A stretch of DNA of 64,000 bases from NCBI RefSeq assembly GCF_012516395.1, contig NZ_CP051206.1:2214501-2278500 (forward strand). The letters run 5' to 3'. The notes under the pieces are model-generated. The model made no database searches, was not told the origin of the DNA, and worked only from the letters and a program-made list of their open reading frames with translations. Below, piece by piece: positions 1 through 11,942 of the stretch. Made by a program: the position numbers and the translations under genes. The first letter of the stretch is position 1; each line of letters starts with the position of its first letter. Source of the DNA: Dolichospermum flos-aquae CCAP 1403/13F. GTDB taxonomy: Bacteria; Cyanobacteriota; Cyanobacteriia; Cyanobacteriales; Nostocaceae.

Positions 1-2336
1 TTGCCGTTGATAAAATGGCCAATGCGATTAAAAAAATCTCCCTCCAACGTGGTTATGATGTATCTGAGTATACTTTATGCTGTTTTGGTGGTGCAGGTGG
101 ACAACACGCTTGTTTAATTGCTGACGCTTTGGGAATGAAACAGGTATTTATTCATCCCTATTCTGGAGTTTTATCTGCTTATGGTATGGGTTTGGCAGAT
201 ATTAGGGTGTTAAAAGAAAAAGCTATTGAAGCGGTTTTAGAATTAGGGATATTGTCAAATTTAAAAGTAGTATTCACAGAATTAGCAGCAGAGGGAAAAA
301 AAGAATTAAACCGTCAAGATCCTGGTAATACAGGGATTCAAATGTATAAAAAGCTGTATTTAAGATATGAAGGAACAGATGCGGCTTTGGTTGTAAATTT
401 TGCCGATTTAGCAGCAATGCAGAATCAGTTTGCAGAGTTACATCGTCAGCGTTACGGCTTTATTGCCGAGGAAAAACCCTTGATTGTGGAAGCGGTGACG
501 GTGGAGTTAGTATTACATCATGATGCCCCATTTGCATCTGTAATTTCTCGGATAAATGATAATTTACCGATTGCAGATACAACCGTACAGATGTTTACTG
601 CTGGGAAATGGTGGGATACCCCAGTTTATCGTCGGGAGAATTTACAACCGGGAGACTGTATTTCTGGACCGGCAATTATTGTAGAAGCGACGGGGACAAA
701 TATTATTGAACCCCATTGGAAAGCAGAATTAACTAATATTCAGAATTTGGTTTTGTCAGTTGTTAGTAGTCAGTTATCAGTGGAAAATACAAATGAGAAA
801 ATTGAAAATCCTGATGCTGTCATGTTGGAAATTTTCAATAATTTGTTTCGGGCAATTGCTGAACAAATGGGAATAACATTACAAAATACCAGTTCTTCTG
901 TGAATATCAAAGAAAGGCTCGATTTTTCCTGTGCAATTTTCGATAATCATGGACAATTGGTCGCAAATGCCCCCCATATTCCTGTACATTTAGGTTCCAT
1001 GAGTGAAAGTATTCAGGCTTTAATTTCCACTCATAAAAATAATATTCAACCTGGTGATGTTTTCGCTGCTAATAATCCCTACAATGGGGGAACTCACCTT
1101 CCAGATATTACAGTTATTACTCCGATATTTCTTAATTCTCATTTTCCTATTTTTTATGTAGCTTCACGGGGACATCATGCAGATATTGGGGGAATAACTC
1201 CCGGTTCTATGCCACCTTATAGTACAAGTGTCACAGAAGAAGGAATTTTATTAGATAATTTTCAATTAGTTAATTCTGGGGTTTTCTGCGAACAGGAATT
1301 AATTAATTTACTCAGCAGTGAACCTTACCCAGCGAGGAATATTCCTCAAAATATCGCCGATTTAAAAGCGCAAATTGCAGCGAATGAACTGGGAGTTAAA
1401 GAATTATTGAAAATGGTAGAACACTACAGCTTAGAAACTGTGCAAGCTTATATGGGTTTTGTCCAAGATAATGCCGAAGCATCAGTTCGTCGAGTAATTG
1501 AAGTTTTAAAAGATGGGAGTTTTAGTTATGCTTTGGATGATGGAAGTATGATCAAAGTTAAAATTACTATTGATAAAAAACTCAGAAATGCTAAAATAGA
1601 CTTTACTGGGACTTCACCGCAATTAAATAATAACTTTAACGCACCATCAGCAGTTTGTAAAGCAGCAGTTTTATATGTTTTCCGCACTTTGGTAAATGAT
1701 GATATTCCTTTAAATGCAGGATGTATGAAACCGTTGGAAGTGATTATTCCTCAAGGTTGTCTGTTAAATCCCCATTATCCGGCTGCGGTAGTTGCGGGAA
1801 ATGTGGAAACTTCCCAAGCAATTACAGATGCTTTATATGGGGCTTTGGGTGTGTTAGCTGCTTCCCAAGGAACGATGAATAATTTTACTTTTGGTAATAC
1901 GAAATATCAATATTATGAAACTATCTGTGGTGGTTCTGGTGCGGGTGAAGATTTCAATGGAACAGACGCAGTTCATACCCACATGACTAATTCTAGATTA
2001 ACAGATCCTGAAGTTTTAGAATGGCGGTTTCCGGTAATTTTAGAAAGTTTTGAAATTCGGGAAAATAGCGGAGGAAAAGGTAAATATCATGGTGGAAATG
2101 GTGTAATTCGACGGTTGCGGTTTTTGGAAAATATGACAGCGGGAATTTTAGCAAATCATCGGGTTATTCCCCCTTTTGGTTTATGTGGTGGGAAAGCAGG
2201 TATGATAGGTAAAAATTATGTAGAAAGAAATAATGGAACTGTGAAAAAATTAGGAAGTAAAGCTGTGGTAGAAATGAATCCTGGAGATATATTTGTCATT
2301 GAAACTCCAGGAGGTGGTGGTTATGGGGAGATATAA
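1..2336 (+). CDS. 5-oxoprolinase / hydantoinase family protein, 3' part (5'-truncated by window edge)
   Basis: The open frame runs in from the left edge (codons from base 3; the ATG at 15 is internal), so the N-terminal catalytic part lies outside. The first ~240 visible residues match the C-terminal part of a HyuA/hydantoinase A domain (FGGAGGQHA motif), and residues ~265-773 form a HyuB domain ([28 protein letters not shown] at the C-terminus). Fused A+B proteins of about 1,200 residues are the eukaryotic-like 5-oxoprolinases, which hydrolyse 5-oxo-L-proline to glutamate with ATP. Substrate specificity cannot be settled from the visible half. A hairpin follows the stop, and moeA starts 191 bases downstream. 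Confidence 0.9.
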   Translation, partial: AVDKMANAIKKISLQRGYDVSEYTLCCFGGAGGQHACLIADALGMKQVFIHPYSGVLSAYGMGLADIRVLKEKAIEAVLELGILSNLKVVFTELAAEGKKELNRQDPGNTGIQMYKKLYLRYEGTDAALVVNFADLAAMQNQFAELHRQRYGFIAEEKPLIVEAVTVELVLHHDAPFASVISRINDNLPIADTTVQMFTAGKWWDTPVYRRENLQPGDCISGPAIIVEATGTNIIEPHWKAELTNIQNLVLSVVSSQLSVENTNEKIENPDAVMLEIFNNLFRAIAEQMGITLQNTSSSVNIKERLDFSCAIFDNHGQLVANAPHIPVHLGSMSESIQALISTHKNNIQPGDVFAANNPYNGGTHLPDITVITPIFLNSHFPIFYVASRGHHADIGGITPGSMPPYSTSVTEEGILLDNFQLVNSGVFCEQELINLLSSEPYPARNIPQNIADLKAQIAANELGVKELLKMVEHYSLETVQAYMGFVQDNAEASVRRVIEVLKDGSFSYALDDGSMIKVKITIDKKLRNAKIDFTGTSPQLNNNFNAPSAVCKAAVLYVFRTLVNDDIPLNAGCMKPLEVIIPQGCLLNPHYPAAVVAGNVETSQAITDALYGALGVLAASQGTMNNFTFGNTKYQYYETICGGSGAGEDFNGTDAVHTHMTNSRLTDPEVLEWRFPVILESFEIRENSGGKGKYHGGNGVIRRLRFLENMTAGILANHRVIPPFGLCGGKAGMIGKNYVERNNGTVKKLGSKAVVEMNPGDIFVIETPGGGGYGEI

Positions 2337-2340
2337 AATA

Positions 2341-2399
2341 TCCCCAACTTCTTAAATAAATATATGATATATAATCTAATTCTAAAATAGAAGTTGGGT
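2341..2399. terminator. Inverted repeat after the 5-oxoprolinase gene
   Basis: CCCAACTTCT at about 2343 pairs with AGAAGTTGGG at about 2390 across an AT-rich loop of nearly 40 bases. It lies just after the stop codon, so a termination or mRNA-end role is plausible, but the loop is long and no T-run follows. Confidence 0.35.
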
Positions 2400-2527
2400 A
2401 TCTGCTCACTAATTAACTATTAAATTTCTATTCAGTGTAAAGAAATGTAAAATCGCTGAAAACTTCTTCACCCTTGCCTTTTGCCTTGCTATAACGACAA
2501 TTTTTAACGCTAACCTACTTATTCATT

Positions 2528-3754
2528 ATGTTATCAGTCCAAGATGCCGAAACTATTATTTTCAATGCCGTCCAACCTTTAAATCAAGAACATGATATTG
2601 AAGTTGTGGATTTATTAACAGCATCTCACCGAATTTTAGCAACTGCTGTAATTAGTTCTTTAGATTTTCCCCATTGGGATAATTCCGCAATGGATGGTTT
2701 TGCTGTACGTTATGAAGATGTGCAAAATTCAAATCCTGAAAATCCTACCATATTGGAAGTTGTCGAAGAGATTCCCGCAGGATATCAACCGCAAATTACT
2801 ATTAAACCAGGACAAGCAGCCAGGATTTTCACCGGTGCAATCATCCCAAAAGGTGCGGATACTGTAGTTATGCAGGAAAAAACTAAATTGCAGGAAAATC
2901 AAGTTTTTATCTTAGCTACACCGCAACCCCAAGAATTTGTTAGACACCAAGGAGACTTTTACCAAGCCGGAAAAGAACTTTTACCAGCAGGAATTCCCCT
3001 GAATGCAGCAGAAATTGCTATTTTAGCCGCAGCGCAATTATCTAAAATCAGTGTTTTCCGTCGTCCACGAGTGGCTATTTTTTCTAGCGGTGATGAGTTG
3101 GTAACACCAGAACAAACTCTAAAACCCGGACAAATAGTAGATTCTAACCAATATGCTTTAGCAGCTTTAGTGCGTGAATTGGGTGCAGAAGTGTTAATGT
3201 TAGGAATTGTTAAAGATGATCCAATTGCTTTAACAGAAACTATAAATTATGCCATTAATCATGCTGATATAGTTCTTTCTTCTGGTGGAGTTTCCGTCGG
3301 TGATTATGATTATATTGATAATATATTAGCATCTTTGGGGGCAAAAATCCATTTTCGCGCCGTGCAAATGCGTCCAGGAAAACCTTTAACATTTGCCACA
3401 TTTCCCAATTCCCTTTATTTTGGTTTACCAGGAAATCCCGTTTCGGCTTTGGTGACATTTTGGCGATTTGTCCAACCGACAATCAAAAAACTTTCAGGAA
3501 TTAATCAAGGTTGGGAAGCGAAATTTTTAAAAGTGAAATCCTATTCCGAATTAAAATCTAACGGAAAAATGGAAACTTATATTTGGGGTACTTTAAATTT
3601 AAATAATGGTATTTATGAGTTTCATCAAGCTGGTGGTAACTTAAACTCTGGAAACTTAATTAACTTAGCCCAAACAAATGCTTTAGCCATTTTACCAGTA
3701 GGAAAAACCTTAGTTACTCCAGGAGAAGAAACCTTAGTTTTGAAAATAGGATAA
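2528..3754 (+). CDS. moeA: Molybdopterin molybdenumtransferase MoeA
   Basis: This 408-residue protein has the full length of MoeA, which inserts molybdate into adenylated molybdopterin in the last step of Moco synthesis in the cytoplasm. Family motifs are visible in order: NSAMDGFAV near residue 57, FTGAIIPKGADTVV near 100, SSGDELV near 194, the MoCF-type SGGVSVGDYDY near 255 and GLPGNPVSA near 303. The gene stands alone between the oxoprolinase gene and a convergent DUF2726 gene. No other Moco genes are in the window. Confidence 0.96.
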   Translation: MLSVQDAETIIFNAVQPLNQEHDIEVVDLLTASHRILATAVISSLDFPHWDNSAMDGFAVRYEDVQNSNPENPTILEVVEEIPAGYQPQITIKPGQAARIFTGAIIPKGADTVVMQEKTKLQENQVFILATPQPQEFVRHQGDFYQAGKELLPAGIPLNAAEIAILAAAQLSKISVFRRPRVAIFSSGDELVTPEQTLKPGQIVDSNQYALAALVRELGAEVLMLGIVKDDPIALTETINYAINHADIVLSSGGVSVGDYDYIDNILASLGAKIHFRAVQMRPGKPLTFATFPNSLYFGLPGNPVSALVTFWRFVQPTIKKLSGINQGWEAKFLKVKSYSELKSNGKMETYIWGTLNLNNGIYEFHQAGGNLNSGNLINLAQTNALAILPVGKTLVTPGEETLVLKIG

Positions 3755-3884
3755 TTATCATTTTTATTCAAGATACTTGGGAACTATAGGGCTACTATTT
3801 GATTTTTGAACAAGCTGTAAACCGTAAACCCCATCGAATCAACGATTGAGTCTCAGTATAATGAACAACAATCAAACCGGATTC

Positions 3885-4742
3885 CTATATATATTTCTTT
3901 CTAAACTCTTCTTCCTTTTTTGCCATTTGTTCCTGTGTAAATAGTCCAGTTATAGATTCTATTTCTTCAAAACGCTGCACAATTTCTAAAATTGCTAATT
4001 CTTCACATAGATCGTATGCAGAAGATGAATAAAAATTAATTGATGTACATTCAGATTCACCATAAATATATAGTCCATTATGAAGTTGTAAAATTGCCAA
4101 GGTTGCCCAAGTTATTTCGTTATCATCATGTCCTTTAATGATTTTTGGTTTAATTGTCCTACAAAGCTTGTCTTTATATTTTTTGTGTAAATATAGTGCT
4201 GATTGTGCGAAAGGGTCATGTCCAATAAATGAAAACCACAAAAATGGTTCATCTTCGGGAATTAAACCATTATCTTGTGCTTCATAAAAAGCCTTTTGTA
4301 AAAACCAAGTTTCCACAAGCCAACCCGCTAAAGAATCAAACTTACCTGCAAAAATAGATTGTGAATCATTTTTGGGAAAATCACCAATTGGTTTGAGGAA
4401 ATTTGATTTTATTCTAAATAATGAAATTTCGTACTTTTGGCATATAGAGTTTTTCTTTCTATCTCGCTTCTGTGCTTGAGGATCATTATGTGAACTTCCA
4501 TCAACTTCAATTGCAAATTCTGGAGATAGTTCACTTCCTGTAGTGATTACAAAGTCAAAATGAGCCTTTAAAGCATAGCTATATTCATCTTTATCTGTTA
4601 AAATTTTCTGATTAATTTCTACAATATCAGCTATTCTAACTTTAGGGTATACCAAAGCCCCATATTTGGAAGCAGCTTTTTTAAGTTCTTCATTTGTAGT
4701 TGCTTCAGATTTATTTACTAGTAAATTCTTTTTGTGCTTCAT
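3885..4742 (-). CDS. DUF2726 domain protein (PD-(D/E)XK nuclease-like fold)
   Basis: The N-terminal half (residues ~20-120) looks like DUF2726: an aspartate in AHFDFVI, then FAIEVDGSSHND followed by a basic KRDRKK stretch and a short cysteine-containing end. DUF2726 belongs to the restriction-endonuclease-like superfamily, and the D / EVDG spacing fits that fold. The C-terminal ~160 residues show no recognised domain. Function is unknown; such proteins are usually accessory. No close partner gene: moeA is convergent and the next gene on the same strand ends about 75 bases upstream. Confidence 0.7.
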   Translation of the reverse strand: MKHKKNLLVNKSEATTNEELKKAASKYGALVYPKVRIADIVEINQKILTDKDEYSYALKAHFDFVITTGSELSPEFAIEVDGSSHNDPQAQKRDRKKNSICQKYEISLFRIKSNFLKPIGDFPKNDSQSIFAGKFDSLAGWLVETWFLQKAFYEAQDNGLIPEDEPFLWFSFIGHDPFAQSALYLHKKYKDKLCRTIKPKIIKGHDDNEITWATLAILQLHNGLYIYGESECTSINFYSSSAYDLCEELAILEIVQRFEEIESITGLFTQEQMAKKEEEFRKKYI

Positions 4743-4818
4743 AATTATTTATCAAAAATGTACAATATTATAAATGTCCATAGTTTTATAATGAGAACAA
4801 TAAAGAATATCGAAAGGC

Positions 4819-5622
4819 TTATATTCCTTTACTCAAATAGTGTTGGCAAGCAAAGGAAATGGCGATCGCATAAGGATCTGATGGAGACTGAATATAGTTA
4901 AATGGCTGATGTTGCGTTTGGGTAAAAATATAATTTGAGTGTTGTCCAGTTATCAAACCTTCACCTGTTTTGCAGTTTACTTCTACTGATATTCCCCTAT
5001 CAACTCCATCTGCTGATGGTAAATATGTGTCTTCTGGCGTTCTTCCTTGTTTTAACATAATCCCAATGCCATCAGGAATAAATATAGTTGGATAACTGTA
5101 AACCTCAGCCCGGACAAAGTGATCTTGTGCGCGAATTGGTGGACTTTGTTCTGGTTCTAGAATAATCGTAGTGGGATTCACTACTGTATTATTAAATGTT
5201 TGTTGTGTATTTTGTAAATTCTGATTTACTTCCTCCATAGGTGCAGAATAAATATTATAGTTGGCTGAATTGCTAAATTGTGCATATATATCTAGCAAAA
5301 AATCAGGATCAATGACTGGCACACCATTAGTCTGAAAATGAGCATTTTTCAACACAACCAAAACTGCTTGACCTTGATGAAGGACAAAAGGGGGATTTAA
5401 GCAATGAGTATTGTAAGGGCTATAAAGACCATAAGCACCACCATATATTCCGTGTTGATTACGGATACTGTAAAGACCATAAGCACTGCCATACATTCCA
5501 TGCAAATTGCTGATTGAGTTTGGATCATATCTGTCACTTGACAAAACTCCTAAGAATTGCCTATCAGCAGCCCATAATTGAGCTATACCATTAATAGCAG
5601 CAAGAAATTCTGGAATTGACAT
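4819..5622 (-). CDS. Hypothetical protein with YGLYS-type tandem repeats
   Basis: The product has 267 residues and no signal peptide. Near residues 35-75 are imperfect repeats of the form N-x-HG(M/I)YG(S/G)AYGLYS, a pattern found in several uncharacterised bacterial proteins. The rest contains no motif I recognise; the centre is Asn/Gln-rich. The start ATG at 5622 begins MSIPEFLAAI. It is preceded by an AT-rich spacer and lies between the DUF2726 gene and a toxin-antitoxin pair, which suggests accessory DNA. No function is proposed. Confidence 0.6.
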   Translation of the reverse strand: MSIPEFLAAINGIAQLWAADRQFLGVLSSDRYDPNSISNLHGMYGSAYGLYSIRNQHGIYGGAYGLYSPYNTHCLNPPFVLHQGQAVLVVLKNAHFQTNGVPVIDPDFLLDIYAQFSNSANYNIYSAPMEEVNQNLQNTQQTFNNTVVNPTTIILEPEQSPPIRAQDHFVRAEVYSYPTIFIPDGIGIMLKQGRTPEDTYLPSADGVDRGISVEVNCKTGEGLITGQHSNYIFTQTQHQPFNYIQSPSDPYAIAISFACQHYLSKGI

Positions 5623-5733
5623 TTATTTATGCTTTGTTTTGATCGCAAACTACTGTAATTAATTATGATTATTGAATAGTTGTATTTTATAAAACAACCG
5701 TATAAATGCGTAATTGTATTGTTTATCTGAATG

Positions 5734-6063
5734 CTAAATTAAATCTTCTAAATCATCTATAGTCATAGGTGCTTGAGCAGTATGACGAACATATAAAACA
5801 GATACTATCGTGTCTCGAATTGTAAATAGCACTCTGTAAATATTCTTAGATTTGCCATAAAGCAATTGACGGACTTCTTCTGGAAAAATCTCGTGTTCCA
5901 CTGCCAAAGCACAACGCTGGGGCTTCTCTTGCAGGGTAGCAATGGTATTCATCAATCCTCGAAACCAAATATCTGCGAATTCAGGATTACGTTCTCGATA
6001 CCAGCGATAGGCTTGCGAAATTTGGTTTTCAGCAATTGGAGTAATCTCAACCTGAAATGTCAT
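5734..6063 (-). CDS. ParE/RelE-type toxin of a type II toxin-antitoxin pair
   Basis: The product is about 109 residues starting MTFQVEITP. I chose the ATG at 6063, not an upstream in-frame ATG, because family members start this way and the first 35 codons of the longer frame lie inside the antitoxin gene. The sequence shows the RelE/ParE superfamily pattern: AENQISQAYRWY helix, an LQEKPQRC segment and a C-terminal VRQLLYGKSKNIYRVLFTI followed by VLYVRHTAQ. Members either cleave ribosome-bound mRNA or poison gyrase; which applies is not decidable here. The gene overlaps the antitoxin by 17 bases, the usual translationally coupled order. Confidence 0.85.
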   Translation of the reverse strand: MTFQVEITPIAENQISQAYRWYRERNPEFADIWFRGLMNTIATLQEKPQRCALAVEHEIFPEEVRQLLYGKSKNIYRVLFTIRDTIVSVLYVRHTAQAPMTIDDLEDLI

Positions 6064-6310
6064 ATTTCTGCTGCATTTCTTGAATAAAATCGGCAATAGG
6101 GCGCGTTTTACCAGCGTTGAGTTCTTCAAAACCCTGCCCAATCCCAGCAATAGTTTCCAAATGCTCAATTAATTGGCGTATCTTGTGAGGATCAATGTTA
6201 CCAGAATCAAGAAAAGTGATGAGAACCTGGGTACTATTGTTCACATCTTTAGGGGGTTCTGTAAATTCAATTTGCCCGTCTCGATAAATACCTTCGACTG
6301 TTTTTAGCAT
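6047..6310 (-). CDS. Antitoxin of the ParE/RelE pair
   Basis: This protein of about 87 residues begins MLKTVEGIYRDGQIEF, a start typical of small cyanobacterial antitoxins; an alternative ATG exists at 6334. The N-terminal half would bind DNA or dimerise, and the C-terminal part (IADFIQEMQQKYDISG) would wrap the toxin, by analogy with other type II systems. It lies directly upstream of the toxin and overlaps it. Autoregulation of the pair is expected from family knowledge but no operator was identified. Confidence 0.75.
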   Translation of the reverse strand: MLKTVEGIYRDGQIEFTEPPKDVNNSTQVLITFLDSGNIDPHKIRQLIEHLETIAGIGQGFEELNAGKTRPIADFIQEMQQKYDISG

Positions 6311-6381
6311 AAGTCTTGTGGTGTTAATCATCAATTAAATTCTATCACGAGAAGCCTGTTACCTGTCACTTGTTATATCGT

Positions 6382-6735
6382 TTATAAATTCTCATAAACT
6401 TCATCATCATTTCGCTTACCAACTCGGAAAATTTGAATTTCCTCCTCTTGAATTTTATAGAGAATACGAAACTCTCCCAGGGCAAACGCACCTAAATTCT
6501 GTAATCCATGCCCAGCAAGGGTTTTAACTTTTAGTTACAAAACTTAACAATCGTCAAAACCTTTGTCCAGTAAGCATTCTAAAAATAAGATGCGCTTGCC
6601 CTGGAAACTCTCCCTGATCTACTCGATAAAGATCAGGATAGCCTTGTCAATTAATTGCTGAAAAACTTGCTCGATATGTTCTTTAGCAATTTTAGTATTT
6701 GTGGATTTATTGGTTATTTCTACGTTTGGCATCAT
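6382..6735 (-). pseudogene. Decayed RelE-family toxin gene split by a MITE
   Basis: Reading leftward from 6735, an ATG frame (MMPNVEITNKS) resembles the N-terminus of RelE-type toxins but soon runs into a stop. In another frame, and beyond an inserted 124-bp element, the C-terminal core follows (YRVDQ, then GEFRILYKIQEEE, IFRVGKRNDD and EVYENL before a TAA at 6382). Removing the element does not restore one frame, so the gene also carries a deletion or frameshift. No full antitoxin accompanies it. Confidence 0.75.
6479..6602. mobile_element. 124-bp MITE (copy 1) with flanking target duplication
   Basis: The element starts AGGGCAAACGCACCTA and ends with the inverted AAGATGCGCTTGCCCT. A near-identical 124-bp copy lies at 39879-40002. 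The flanks carry a direct repeat, GAAACTCTCCC at 6468-6478 and again at 6604-6614 (11 of 12 positions if a 12-bp duplication is assumed). It has no open frame, so it must have been moved by a transposase encoded elsewhere. It sits inside a degraded RelE-type toxin gene. Confidence 0.88.
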
Positions 6736-6765
6736 TTTTGTTAATTTTCTCCGAGAGTGTTACAT

Positions 6766-6804
6766 AAAAGGGTAATTCCAGAAAAACCAGAATTACCCTT
6801 TTTA
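6766..6804 (-). terminator. Intrinsic terminator downstream of ftsH
   Basis: AAAGGGTAATT and AATTACCCTTT form a stem around a 14-base loop, with A and T runs on either side, so it can act in both directions. It lies 16 bases beyond the ftsH stop codon. Confidence 0.85.
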
Positions 6805-6819
6805 AAAGTTTAGGAAAAA

Positions 6820-8664
6820 TTAAGCAAAAGCAGCCATTTTCACATCATTATTACCAAGAATTTCTTGTAATTCCTCAGCGTCAACGGTTTCCTTTTCAAT
6901 CAGCATTTGAGCAATTTCATCTAATACCTTGCGGTTATTGACTAAAACTTCTTTAGCTCGAATATAAGCAGTATCAACTAACTTCCGAACTTCTTCATCA
7001 ATAGCAGCAGCGGTTTCTTCTGAAAAGTCGCGTTCAGACATAATATCTCGACCCAGGAACATATTTCCTTGTTGACGACCAAGGGCAACTGGACCCAAGC
7101 GATCGCTCATGCCAAAGCGAGTTATCATTTGTTTAGCTACTCTGGCAACTTGCTGTAAATCATTAGAAGCACCAGTAGTAACTTCCTCTTCACCAAAGAT
7201 GATTTCTTCAGCGAGACGACCACCCAAAGCCACAGCCATTTGATTTTCCAAATAAGCACGGCTATATAAACCAGTGTCCATACGGTCTTCACTAGGGGTA
7301 AACCAAGTTAAACCACCAGCTTGACCACGGGGAATAATGCTAATCTTTTGCACAGGGTCATAGTCAGGCATTAAAGCCCCAACTAAAGCGTGACCTGCTT
7401 CATGGTATGCAACCAAAGTTTTGCGCTTTTCGCTCATTACCCGGTCTTTCTTTTCCGGACCCGCTAATACACGATCAATTGCATCATTAATTTCATCCAT
7501 CGAAATTTCCGTTAAATTCCGACGGGCGGCTAAAATTGCCGCTTCGTTGAGTAAGTTAGATAAATCTGCACCGGTAAAACCAGGAGTCCGACGGGCAATT
7601 TTATCCAAATCTACATCTTTAGATAAAGTTTTACCACGAGCATGAACTCTGAGAATTTCGCTTCTTCCAGCGTAGTCAGGACGGTCAACGACAACTTGAC
7701 GGTCAAAACGACCGGGACGTAATAAAGCCGCGTCTAATACATCAGGACGGTTGGTAGCAGCAATAATAATAATGCCAGTGTTACCTTCAAAACCATCCAT
7801 TTCCGTTAGTAACTGGTTGAGGGTTTGTTCCCGTTCGTCATTACCACCACCCAAACCAGCACCCCGTTGACGACCTACCGCGTCAATTTCATCAATAAAG
7901 ACGATACAAGGAGCGTTTGTTTTTGCTTGTTCAAATAAATCGCGGACACGGGAAGCACCCACACCCACAAACATTTCCACAAATTCAGAACCGGAAATTG
8001 AGAAGAAAGGAACACCTGCTTCTCCAGCAACAGCCCGCGCCAGCAGGGTTTTACCAGTACCAGGAGGACCAACTAAAAGTACACCTTTAGGAATTTTTGC
8101 ACCAATAGCGGTAAAGCGATCGGCATTTTTCAAAAAGTCTACAACTTCATTTAGTTCTAATTTAGCTTGGTCAATACCCGCAACGTCCCCAAATGTCACT
8201 TGAGTTTGGGGTTCCATTTGCACTCTGGCTTTAGATTTACCAAAGTTCATGGCTTGGCTACCTGGTCCACCTTGAGCGCGACGGAGAAGGAAAAATAGAC
8301 CAACTAGCAGCAATACAGGGAAGAATAAGCTGCTGAGAGCTTTAAACCAAAATCCTTCGTCTGCTTGAGGTAATACGGCAATATCAACACCTTTATTTGT
8401 CAGAGTATTGATTAAATCTGGGTCGTTAACTAAGGTAACTATCTTTTTATTAGGATCATATTTGGGTGTTACCAAAGCTGTAGAACGGTCAGAACTCAAA
8501 CTGACTCTCTCAACTCTGCCTTGTTTAACTTCTTGGATAAACTGGCTGTAGCGCCATGTTTCCCGGCTTTGGGGTTGTTTGTCAAAAAATGCTGTTCCTA
8601 GGGCAATAACAACTATAAAAAGGAGCGCGTACAGCCCCGTATTTCTCCATCTTTTATTATTCAC
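6820..8664 (-). CDS. ftsH: ATP-dependent zinc metalloprotease FtsH
   Basis: The 614-residue product has the complete FtsH layout: two N-terminal membrane helices (residues ~9-27 and ~108-127) around a lumenal/periplasmic domain, an AAA+ module with Walker A GPPGTGKT at ~199, the second region of homology ([20 protein letters not shown]) and a zinc HEAGH motif near residue 420. FtsH hexamers extract and degrade membrane proteins; in cyanobacteria they take part in D1 turnover in photosystem II. The N-terminal sequence resembles the Synechocystis Slr1604 (FtsH3) type more than Slr0228, judged from memory. It is monocistronic, with its own terminator. Confidence 0.97.
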   Translation of the reverse strand: MNNKRWRNTGLYALLFIVVIALGTAFFDKQPQSRETWRYSQFIQEVKQGRVERVSLSSDRSTALVTPKYDPNKKIVTLVNDPDLINTLTNKGVDIAVLPQADEGFWFKALSSLFFPVLLLVGLFFLLRRAQGGPGSQAMNFGKSKARVQMEPQTQVTFGDVAGIDQAKLELNEVVDFLKNADRFTAIGAKIPKGVLLVGPPGTGKTLLARAVAGEAGVPFFSISGSEFVEMFVGVGASRVRDLFEQAKTNAPCIVFIDEIDAVGRQRGAGLGGGNDEREQTLNQLLTEMDGFEGNTGIIIIAATNRPDVLDAALLRPGRFDRQVVVDRPDYAGRSEILRVHARGKTLSKDVDLDKIARRTPGFTGADLSNLLNEAAILAARRNLTEISMDEINDAIDRVLAGPEKKDRVMSEKRKTLVAYHEAGHALVGALMPDYDPVQKISIIPRGQAGGLTWFTPSEDRMDTGLYSRAYLENQMAVALGGRLAEEIIFGEEEVTTGASNDLQQVARVAKQMITRFGMSDRLGPVALGRQQGNMFLGRDIMSERDFSEETAAAIDEEVRKLVDTAYIRAKEVLVNNRKVLDEIAQMLIEKETVDAEELQEILGNNDVKMAAFA

Positions 8665-8850
8665 TGATGTTGATTCTCCTGTACTGGTTTGCTGCTTATA
8701 CTTAGCTTCTCTAAGAAAGAGGACATTATGATAATTATGTTAACTTATTTTAAGATATCTCAAAATAATCCTCCTGTCATGCTAAAAATTATCTCCCACC
8801 TCCTGCAAGTCTAAAACATGAGAATGATAGGAGTTCTATTGTAGCGATTC

Positions 8851-10517
<1,667 letters not shown>

Positions 10518-11942
10518 ATGTTAGAGATAGGATTTGAGACTAATAGAGGCAGCAGCAGCATTCAGTTAGTAAAACTCCCACGATTTATATCTCTATTCCT
10601 GATGGTGGGGGATGTCCTTAGCCTATTTGTCTGCTTGGGACTTACTTCTTACTGGACGTTAAATAATCCATTGACAGGATTTGACCCATTTGTCTGCGGA
10701 TTTATCTTACTGGTTTTAACAGGGATGTATTTGTCAGATACATACCATCCAGAGAAAGAAATTGCAGGTTTACAAGCTCCAAATCGCATTCTCATCAGTA
10801 GTGGAATAATTACCATCATCACTTCATTGGTGATTTATCTATCGGAGAGTTGGGAACAGCATTCAGGAGGGATGAGGGGTATATTGCTAGTTAATCTGGG
10901 AATATTTACAATCTGGGCAATCATATTAAGACTATTGGCATTCAATTGGTGGCGATCAAAGTTCCACCAGGGTCGTTGGTTAATGCTAGGATCTGGCAAT
11001 CATGCGATCAAGTTTGCCCAAATGTTCTTAACACGGAATCCATTGGGAAGATTAGTTATCCTGACTGAAAATGGCCAACAACTGCCTGAATTAGCAGAAA
11101 TAGAACCCCAACTAAGTCATGAAGGCTGCCTCAGCGACCTATCTGATTGGAGTCAGCAACCCTTATCAGGGGTGGTAGTAGGGACAAAAATCAGTCTCTC
11201 TGATGTACAAGTGCAAAGTTTAATGCAACTACGACTAAAAGGCATCCCTGTTTACCAGTTGCCCGATATTTGGGAAACTTTATGCTACAAACTTCCCTCC
11301 TCTCTACTTGAAGATGAGTGGTTTGCTTTTAGTAGTGGCTTTAACCTGGTATTTTGTGGTTTTAGTCTCAAAATCAAGCGGTTTACAGATATAATGCTGA
11401 CTGGAGTATTATCTGTGCTGCTACTGCCACTCATGGTCATTGTTGGTATAGTCATTAAGTTAGATAGTCCAGGTCCAATTTTCTATAGCCAATTACGAAC
11501 AGGATTATACGGTAAACCATTTCGGGTTTACAAGTTCCGTTCCATGTCTCAGGATGCTGAAAAGAAGGGCGCACAATGGGCAATTCAACGAGATCCACGC
11601 ATTACCAGGGTGGGATATTGGCTACGAGTTTTGCGAATTGACGAACTACCTCAGATTTGGAATGTGTTATCTGGAGAAATGAGCCTGATTGGTCCTCGTC
11701 CAGAGAGGCCAGAGTTTGATGTCAAGCTCAAAGAAGCAATTCCTTATTATGAAATGCGCTATTTAGTCAAACCAGGAATCACAGGTTGGGCGCAGGTACT
11801 TTATCCATACGGAGCCTCCCTTGAAGATGCCTATGAAAAGCTGGCTTACGACCTTTACTATATCAAGAACTATTCTTTATGGTTGGATATAGTCATAGTC
11901 TTGAAAACCATCAGAGTTGTTTTATTGGGTAAAGGCAGATGA
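10518..11942 (+). CDS. Polyprenyl-phosphate sugar phosphotransferase (WbaP/HepC-like priming enzyme)
   Basis: This 474-residue protein has an N-terminal set of membrane helices (about four or five within residues 25-150), a nucleotide-binding-like middle and a bacterial sugar transferase domain from about residue 285. The catalytic domain shows KRFTDIMLTG, a membrane hairpin, YGKPFRVYKFRSM, the IDELPQIWNVL and GEMSLIGPRPERPEF motifs and PGITGWAQV. These enzymes move a sugar-1-phosphate, commonly galactose or glucose, onto undecaprenyl phosphate to start an exopolysaccharide repeat unit. Similarity to HepC of heterocyst envelope synthesis is possible but not shown. It overlaps galE by 4 bases (ATGA), so the two are co-translated. 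Confidence 0.9.
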   Translation: MLEIGFETNRGSSSIQLVKLPRFISLFLMVGDVLSLFVCLGLTSYWTLNNPLTGFDPFVCGFILLVLTGMYLSDTYHPEKEIAGLQAPNRILISSGIITIITSLVIYLSESWEQHSGGMRGILLVNLGIFTIWAIILRLLAFNWWRSKFHQGRWLMLGSGNHAIKFAQMFLTRNPLGRLVILTENGQQLPELAEIEPQLSHEGCLSDLSDWSQQPLSGVVVGTKISLSDVQVQSLMQLRLKGIPVYQLPDIWETLCYKLPSSLLEDEWFAFSSGFNLVFCGFSLKIKRFTDIMLTGVLSVLLLPLMVIVGIVIKLDSPGPIFYSQLRTGLYGKPFRVYKFRSMSQDAEKKGAQWAIQRDPRITRVGYWLRVLRIDELPQIWNVLSGEMSLIGPRPERPEFDVKLKEAIPYYEMRYLVKPGITGWAQVLYPYGASLEDAYEKLAYDLYYIKNYSLWLDIVIVLKTIRVVLLGKGR

